This document shows, piece by piece, positions 59,225 through 64,000 of a stretch of 64,000 nt of DNA. The DNA is from Larkinella punicea. GTDB taxonomy: Bacteria; Bacteroidota; Bacteroidia; Cytophagales; Spirosomataceae. The stretch covers positions 62,001 through 126,000 of the forward strand of contig NZ_QOWE01000017.1 of the NCBI RefSeq assembly GCF_003334855.1, given 5' to 3'. Made by a program: the position numbers and the translations under genes. The notes below the pieces were generated by a model, which saw nothing but the letters and a program-made list of their open reading frames with translations, searched no databases and had not been told where the DNA came from. Position 1 is the first letter of the stretch. Each line of letters begins with the position of its first letter.

Positions 59225-60487
59225 TTACTCCGGTTTCGGACTTTCAGCCACGGTTTTCAACGCCTGTTCCATGTAAATCTCACCCGTCATTTCGCCCAGG
59301 CTGGTTCGGCTGATGTACTCATACCGTTTGAAACTATTAAAGTCAACTTTGGTCAGCATGTAGCCAAAGGCATCATTCGTTAAGCCAAACAGGAACGGAA
59401 ATTTGGTGTTCATGTGGCGTTTCACATAATACCCAATATTCGGTAAGGCTTCCCCCGGAACCGTCAGGATTTGCGCCGGACCAATGTTCAGCAAATTCAG
59501 TTGAGTGGTCACTTTGTCTGAACCGGTGAGTTTATACCCCAACGGTGAGTTTTTGATGATGTATTTCATCATATCCGACTCGATCGGAAATTCGACCAGG
59601 CGGGTTGCACAATAGACCGATGGATTTTCGAGCGTGGGGGCCGTGCCGACGATCCGCAGGGCTTCGTCGCCCAGCAGTTCACCAATCCGGATGCATTCTT
59701 CCCAGGTGTTGGCTTCGGTTCCGCCCTCGCGCCGGACGTCCGCCGTGACCATACCGCCCTGCGCGCCGTTCATGAAAATCGCCATACCCCCGGTTTTCGA
59801 CTCGATTTTGTCGTACAATGGGCCGCACAGATCCGGACTCAAAATGCCGCGTCCCGATCCGATCACCTCGGGGTGGATGGCGTAATTGACCAGCGTCACA
59901 ATCGGTTTGCCTTTGTTCACTCCCGTAGCAGCAATGGCCTGAATCACCCCGCAGCGCGGATCGTACAAGTCGGCCGCGTAATAATTAAACGCAATTTTCC
60001 CTTTTGCCTCGCCCACTGCCACTTTCAGACTCGCCGGTTGCAGGTTTTTAACGGCTTCTTCAACGGCTTCGGCAATCTGGGCCACACATTTCTCCAGATA
60101 GGGCAAATCCGCCAACGCCTTGCCCGACTGATCCGGAAAACCGTAGGCATCCGGGCCGCTGTGGGTGTGGGTGGCCCCGATCAGTACGTTGCCGGGCGGC
60201 ACACTTTTGATCAGCGCCCGGGATTTATTGCCCAAAACCGAAGGCCAACCGAGGTTATCGACGCTGACGATGGCAATCCGGGTGGTGCCTTTTTCGAGCA
60301 CAAACGCCCGAACGAACAGATCTCCCTTTTTCTCCGTCGCTTTTTTAGGGGTACCAATCCCGCCGGAAATGGGCAACAGCGGATTCGGCGTAATCACCCG
60401 CAAAGCCGCCCCCGCCCGGAAAGACTGGGCCTGTACCAAACGGGTAACGAGTGATAAAACAAGTACAATTAGAAAGAGCTTTCTCAT
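59225..60487 (-). CDS. Neutral ceramidase N-terminal-domain protein
   Basis: Encodes 420 residues with a signal peptide (LFLIVLVLSLVTRLVQAQ). It matches the N-terminal domain of neutral/alkaline non-lysosomal ceramidases, including the zinc-binding THTHSGPDAYG near residue 107. True ceramidases are about 650-750 residues, with a C-terminal beta domain that is missing here. The GDVSPN nucleophile region also reads MNGAQGGMVTADV, without that serine. The activity may therefore be a different metal-dependent hydrolase. It lies 95 bases downstream of the SusD gene on the same strand, with a palindrome between, and probably serves the SusC/SusD locus. Exported. Confidence 0.82.
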   Translation of the reverse strand: MRKLFLIVLVLSLVTRLVQAQSFRAGAALRVITPNPLLPISGGIGTPKKATEKKGDLFVRAFVLEKGTTRIAIVSVDNLGWPSVLGNKSRALIKSVPPGNVLIGATHTHSGPDAYGFPDQSGKALADLPYLEKCVAQIAEAVEEAVKNLQPASLKVAVGEAKGKIAFNYYAADLYDPRCGVIQAIAATGVNKGKPIVTLVNYAIHPEVIGSGRGILSPDLCGPLYDKIESKTGGMAIFMNGAQGGMVTADVRREGGTEANTWEECIRIGELLGDEALRIVGTAPTLENPSVYCATRLVEFPIESDMMKYIIKNSPLGYKLTGSDKVTTQLNLLNIGPAQILTVPGEALPNIGYYVKRHMNTKFPFLFGLTNDAFGYMLTKVDFNSFKRYEYISRTSLGEMTGEIYMEQALKTVAESPKPE

Positions 60488-60503
60488 GAATCTGTTTACT
60501 AAG

Positions 60504-60578
60504 GGGAGTAAAGAAGGTAGACAAGAGAGGAAAGAGACCAGCCGTCTCTATTCTCTTGTCTATCTTCTTTACTCTCAA
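60504..60578. repeat. Palindrome family E, copy 3
   Basis: Arms about 60506-60537 and 60545-60576 are nearly complementary (GAGTAAAGAAGGTAGACAAG on the left). It lies between the ceramidase-like start and the SusD stop, within an apparently single operon, so it may cause partial termination and set SusCD above enzyme expression. Confidence 0.8.
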
Positions 60579-60582
60579 AAAA

Positions 60583-62223
60583 CTACCACGGTTTTCCGGT
60601 GCCTTGCAGAACCCACGGTTTCGACCAGGGGCTGTTTTTGCCGTCGGCTTCCGAGTTGGGCGTCAATTCCAGGCGACCGAGGGCGGCATCGGAATTGGCT
60701 TTGTTCAGATTCCGCTCATCGAGCATGTAATAAAACCGGACGGGTAGCACTTTGCGTTTGGCGTTGGGGCCGGTTTTGAGTTCGGGGAAGCCGGTACGGC
60801 GGTAGTCAAACCAGGCTTCGGTGGCGGCTGTCCAACTGGCAATCCACTTTTGCTCGATGATCTGCTTCTGGGTTCCGTTGTAAGCCACGTCTTTCTGGGC
60901 AACGTAGGTCGGGTAGGCACTGGCCAGTCCCCAGGTTTCCATTGATGTTTTCACCCCGGCTTCGTAGCGGGCTTTGGCATCACCGGCGGCCCAGCCTTTC
61001 TGGGCGGCTTCGGCCAGGATGAAGTTCACCTCCGACGCCGACATCAGCCGGGCTTTCAGCAAAGGTCCTTTGGCGGCTTTGTAGATGTCGTTCAGCCAAG
61101 AAACGTGCGGGTTCTTCGCGGCCTGTTCGGCCGTCGGGCTCAGGTTATAAGCGGAGCCGCCGACAATGGACGTTGGCAGACCAACATACGAGGGATTGGT
61201 ATTGACTTCTTTTCCCACCACCATGTCGGGGGAGAGGTAGCGTTTGCCATCGACAATTTTGTCGGTTTTCGGCGGAAGTGTAGCGTCCACCACCAGCGGA
61301 ATCTGTACTTTATTGGCCCAGATCGCCAGCCGGGGGTCGTTGACCGCCAGCAGGGCTTTCACGAAGGTATCGCTCATTTTCAACCGGCGGTAGTTGCTTT
61401 CGCTGGCGTCGTAGGTCGCATTGGCCGGCCACGAATCGTCGTTGCTGTTGCCCGCAAAGGCCATGGCCGCATCGTCGGCCGAAGCCGTAATGATCGGATA
61501 CTGTGTGGCGTTGGCGACGATTTTTTCGATTCCGGCTTTGGCCACATCCGGTTTTTTCGAAGAAATCCGCATGTAGTACCGCAGGGCGAGAGAGTTGGCG
61601 AGTTTCCGCCATTTGGTGGGGTCGCCTTTATAATACACATCGGCAGCGTCAGCGTTGCTCGTATACGCACTTTTGGCTTTGGATAACAGCGTGTTGGCTT
61701 TTTCCAGATCGGCCAGAATGCCGGTGTAAATGGCTTCCTGCGTATCGAAAACCGGGAACGTATTGGCCGCGCCCCCCACTTCTCCTTTCAACGCCTGGCT
61801 GTACGGTGCATCGCCCCACAGGTCGGTAATGAGCCCAAACAGCATGGATTTCATGACCAGTGCAATGCCCTGGTGAAGTTCGAAATTGAGCGCAACCGAG
61901 CGGTCGTATACGTACTGATTGTTCCGGAGAACGTCGTAATAGCTGCTCCAGCTCTGGCTGCCACCCCAGTCGTAATCGTTGTGGCCACCGCTCCAGCCGT
62001 CTTTCTGGGTGTGCTGCATCACCCCGGCAATATCCTGATAGCCCAGGTTTACGAAGGCTTTGCCCGCTTCGGTCAGGACGGTCGAGAGCACCAGATTCGG
62101 GTGCGCCGTCGTAGGCTCGACCCCGTTGGGATTGACATTCAGGTCCGTTAAGTCCTTGCAGGAAAATACCGACAGGGAAAACAGAATAACGAGACCGATA
62201 ACTTTATGCGTGACGATTTTCAT
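60583..62223 (-). CDS. SusD/RagB family outer-membrane lipoprotein
   Basis: Encodes 546 residues with a lipobox (LFSLSVFSC, Cys22) followed by the typical KDLTDLNVNPNGVEPTTAHPN start of the SusD-like_2 group. TPR-like helices span the chain (ILADLEKANTLLSKAKSAY, WRKLANSLALRYYMRISSK), and the C-terminus has the WFDYRRTGFPEL signature. SusD proteins cap the SusC channel and capture ligand at the surface. It lies 23 bases downstream of susC. The enzymes in the operon (ceramidase-like, PqaA, phosphatase, glycerophosphodiesterase) suggest a lipid-linked or phosphorylated ligand rather than plain starch. Confidence 0.95.
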   Translation of the reverse strand: MKIVTHKVIGLVILFSLSVFSCKDLTDLNVNPNGVEPTTAHPNLVLSTVLTEAGKAFVNLGYQDIAGVMQHTQKDGWSGGHNDYDWGGSQSWSSYYDVLRNNQYVYDRSVALNFELHQGIALVMKSMLFGLITDLWGDAPYSQALKGEVGGAANTFPVFDTQEAIYTGILADLEKANTLLSKAKSAYTSNADAADVYYKGDPTKWRKLANSLALRYYMRISSKKPDVAKAGIEKIVANATQYPIITASADDAAMAFAGNSNDDSWPANATYDASESNYRRLKMSDTFVKALLAVNDPRLAIWANKVQIPLVVDATLPPKTDKIVDGKRYLSPDMVVGKEVNTNPSYVGLPTSIVGGSAYNLSPTAEQAAKNPHVSWLNDIYKAAKGPLLKARLMSASEVNFILAEAAQKGWAAGDAKARYEAGVKTSMETWGLASAYPTYVAQKDVAYNGTQKQIIEQKWIASWTAATEAWFDYRRTGFPELKTGPNAKRKVLPVRFYYMLDERNLNKANSDAALGRLELTPNSEADGKNSPWSKPWVLQGTGKPW

Positions 62224-62246
62224 GGTTTTTGAAAAGATCGGGTTGC

Positions 62247-64000
62247 TTAAAATGTTAAACCAAGCCGGAAGCCAACCGGAATAACCCAGGGCGTGACATT
62301 ATACCGTTCGATGCCCTGCTTGAACTGAATCCCGGAGCTTTGAACGCCGGATTCGAGCTGGAAAGCCATTTCGGGATCAATGCCGATTTTGGCGGCTGTC
62401 CACAGAATGATGTTCCGGCTGTAGACCGAAACGTTCGCATTTTGCAGCCCGATTCGTTTCACAAAACTCTGCGGCAGATCATACCCGAACGATACTTCAC
62501 GGAGTTTGAGGAACGACGCATCAAACGTAACCGCCCGCGAGAACGCCCAGGAGGTTGAACCGGCAAACGGCAGCATCAGGGTGCCGGGGCCGCCCAGGTT
62601 TTCCTTGTAGCCGGTCGGTTGGCCATTTTCGTCGTAACCGGTTGCCACAACGCCCGGAATGAACACCCCGCCGTGGGGAAGGGTGTAGGGGCCATATTTG
62701 AACGGATAACCATTGTAGTCGGGCGTTGGTCCACCCACCAGCGGGAAGTTGTTGCCATTGATCAGAATCATTTTGTCCTGGTTGGCCACGAGGTAGTTGC
62801 GGAGCGCATCGCCGGTCAGTCCGTTGGGATTGATGAGTTTATCCAGAAACAACTGCGAGCGGCCGTCTTCCTCGCCGTAGCGGTAGGTTTGCGAGACAAA
62901 ATCCCCGCCATTCCGCCAGTCGAACGTCATGTTCAGGCTGAAACCGCGGTAGCTGAGCGACGTTTGCATACCCAGAATAAAGCGGGGGTTAAAGTTTCCG
63001 ATTTTGTTCTTGGTGTTGATGGCGTCGATAGACTGCCACTTGCCGGTCTGATCCAGAATGGGATAGCCGTAGTACGGCGAACTTTTGTCTTCCACCGTCA
63101 CGACTTTGGCATCGTATAAATCGCCGATTTCATCACCCACATACGTCCAGGCACCACCTTTAGCGTCGGTCCAGAGCGTGAAATAGGGGAGGTCGTCCGA
63201 CAGTTTTTTGATGGTCGTGCGGTTGCGGGTCAGGTTGGCGTTCACATCCAGTCGCCAGCCGTTCTTTTCAATGGGCGTACCGCCCAGCGTTAGCTCTATT
63301 CCTTTGCTGACCAGCAAACCGGCGTTGATGTTTTTCAGGGTATAACCCGATGACGGCGGCAGTTTGGTGCTCAAAATCTGGTTACGGTTTTCCGATACAT
63401 AATACGTGGCACCGGCCCGCAGGCGGTTTCGGAACAGATTCACATCAAGGCCAAACTCCGTAGAGGTGGCAATTTCTGGTTTCAGGTCCGAAATGAGCAG
63501 GGTTCCCGGCACGTTCAGGCGCGGAATCCCGTCCCAGCTTCCGGCGTTGCCCAGTGTGCTGAGCAGCATATACGGATTGGCGTCGTTCCCCACCTGTGCA
63601 ATCCCGCCCCGCAGTTTCAGCAAGCTGATGGTGTTGGAAACCGGCAGAATTTCATTCAGCAACACACTCAGCGACGCCGAGGGGTAGAAGTAGGAGCGGT
63701 TGGCGGCTGGCAAAGTGCTCGACCAGTCGTTGCGGGCGGTCAAATCCAGATACACCATGTCTTTGAAACTCAGGTTGGCCAGTCCGTACAGGCTATAGAT
63801 GCCGCGTTCGAATTTCGTGCTGTTGTAGTCGAGGTTGGCCGGGGCAATGTTCTGAATGGTGAAAACACCCGGAACGATCAACCCGGTGCCGTTGCGGGTG
63901 GCGTTGGTGAGGTTCGAGCCTTTCTGGTGGCGGTAGTTCCCACCTGCCGAAACCGATAGGCCAAAGTTGCCAATGTCTTTTTTGTAGGTAGCCAGAAAGT
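62247..64000 (-). CDS. SusC/RagA family TonB-linked outer-membrane protein, truncated by window edge
   Basis: About 583 C-terminal residues are visible; the gene runs off the right edge at 64000, so the N-terminal carboxypeptidase-like domain and plug are missing. The barrel strands carry SusC-family motifs: YLDLTARNDWSSTLP, SYFYPSASLSVLLNEI, LRGGIAQVGNDA, TSTEFGLDVNLFRNRL and the C-terminal VTPWVIPVGFRLGLTF. The reading frame is open from 63881 through 64000, so a start called within the window would be false. It forms the channel of a SusCD pair importing oligomeric ligands in a TonB-dependent way. It is first visible in an operon with SusD and hydrolases. Confidence 0.96.
   Translation of the reverse strand, partial: FLATYKKDIGNFGLSVSAGGNYRHQKGSNLTNATRNGTGLIVPGVFTIQNIAPANLDYNSTKFERGIYSLYGLANLSFKDMVYLDLTARNDWSSTLPAANRSYFYPSASLSVLLNEILPVSNTISLLKLRGGIAQVGNDANPYMLLSTLGNAGSWDGIPRLNVPGTLLISDLKPEIATSTEFGLDVNLFRNRLRAGATYYVSENRNQILSTKLPPSSGYTLKNINAGLLVSKGIELTLGGTPIEKNGWRLDVNANLTRNRTTIKKLSDDLPYFTLWTDAKGGAWTYVGDEIGDLYDAKVVTVEDKSSPYYGYPILDQTGKWQSIDAINTKNKIGNFNPRFILGMQTSLSYRGFSLNMTFDWRNGGDFVSQTYRYGEEDGRSQLFLDKLINPNGLTGDALRNYLVANQDKMILINGNNFPLVGGPTPDYNGYPFKYGPYTLPHGGVFIPGVVATGYDENGQPTGYKENLGGPGTLMLPFAGSTSWAFSRAVTFDASFLKLREVSFGYDLPQSFVKRIGLQNANVSVYSRNIILWTAAKIGIDPEMAFQLESGVQSSGIQFKQGIERYNVTPWVIPVGFRLGLTF

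Noticed and set aside
62247-63881. Complete SusC-like gene starting at 63881
   Set aside because: The frame is open to the window edge with SusC-like sequence upstream of that codon; the apparent start is an internal TTG.

Overview
The window looks like chromosome from a member of the Bacteroidota, order Cytophagales, probably near Spirosoma or Larkinella. The evidence is family content: a SusC/SusD pair, TonB receptors with an N-terminal carboxypeptidase-like domain, DUF2723, DUF4374, LytS/LytTR signalling and XylR-type AraC regulators. Shine-Dalgarno sequences are few, and there is one good TTTG / TAnnTTTG promoter. Genus is a guess. No rRNA, tRNA, CRISPR array, transposase or phage gene was seen.

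Layout. 1-11.4 kb is housekeeping: a truncated M3 peptidase, a small membrane protein, a DUF2723 glycosyltransferase-like protein, grpE-dnaJ and queG. It is interrupted at about 5.2-8.3 kb by an AT-rich accessory stretch holding a 41-codon ORF between two perfect hairpins, a Sel1-repeat protein and a coiled-coil protein. 11.6-22.7 kb holds a beta-helix/PDZ secreted protein and then eight cytosolic catabolic enzymes: isomerase-like TIM barrel, SDR, zinc dehydrogenase, HUMPS-type decarboxylase, HpcH aldolase, Gfo/Idh oxidoreductase, class III aminotransferase and CoA-acylating semialdehyde dehydrogenase. They suggest oxidation and decarboxylation of a sugar acid or polyol, but no kinase or transporter is present. 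23-41.7 kb is glycan-directed: two metallophosphoesterases, two paralogous GH67/GH20-like glycosidases, a sialidase-like propeller, a NagX-like acyltransferase, a GH20 hexosaminidase, a sugar MFS permease, a XylR-type regulator, a DUF1080 protein and a DegT aminotransferase.

42-54.6 kb holds an unrecognised polytopic membrane protein, a LytS/LytTR two-component pair, an iron/siderophore uptake operon (AraC regulator divergent from TonB receptor, DUF4374 lipoprotein, PepSY protein, 62-residue membrane protein) and an orphan histidine kinase. 54.6-64 kb, read right to left, is a SusC-SusD locus whose enzymes are a ceramidase-like protein, a PqaA-like protein, a purple-acid-phosphatase-like lipoprotein and a glycerophosphodiesterase, ending in an AAC(6')-like acetyltransferase. 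It looks aimed at phosphorylated or lipid-linked substrates.

The most unusual feature is the intergenic DNA. Many gaps carry one of several families of long palindromes, four carry short GC-rich inserts with a shared core, and three genes take their stop codon from inside a palindrome arm.
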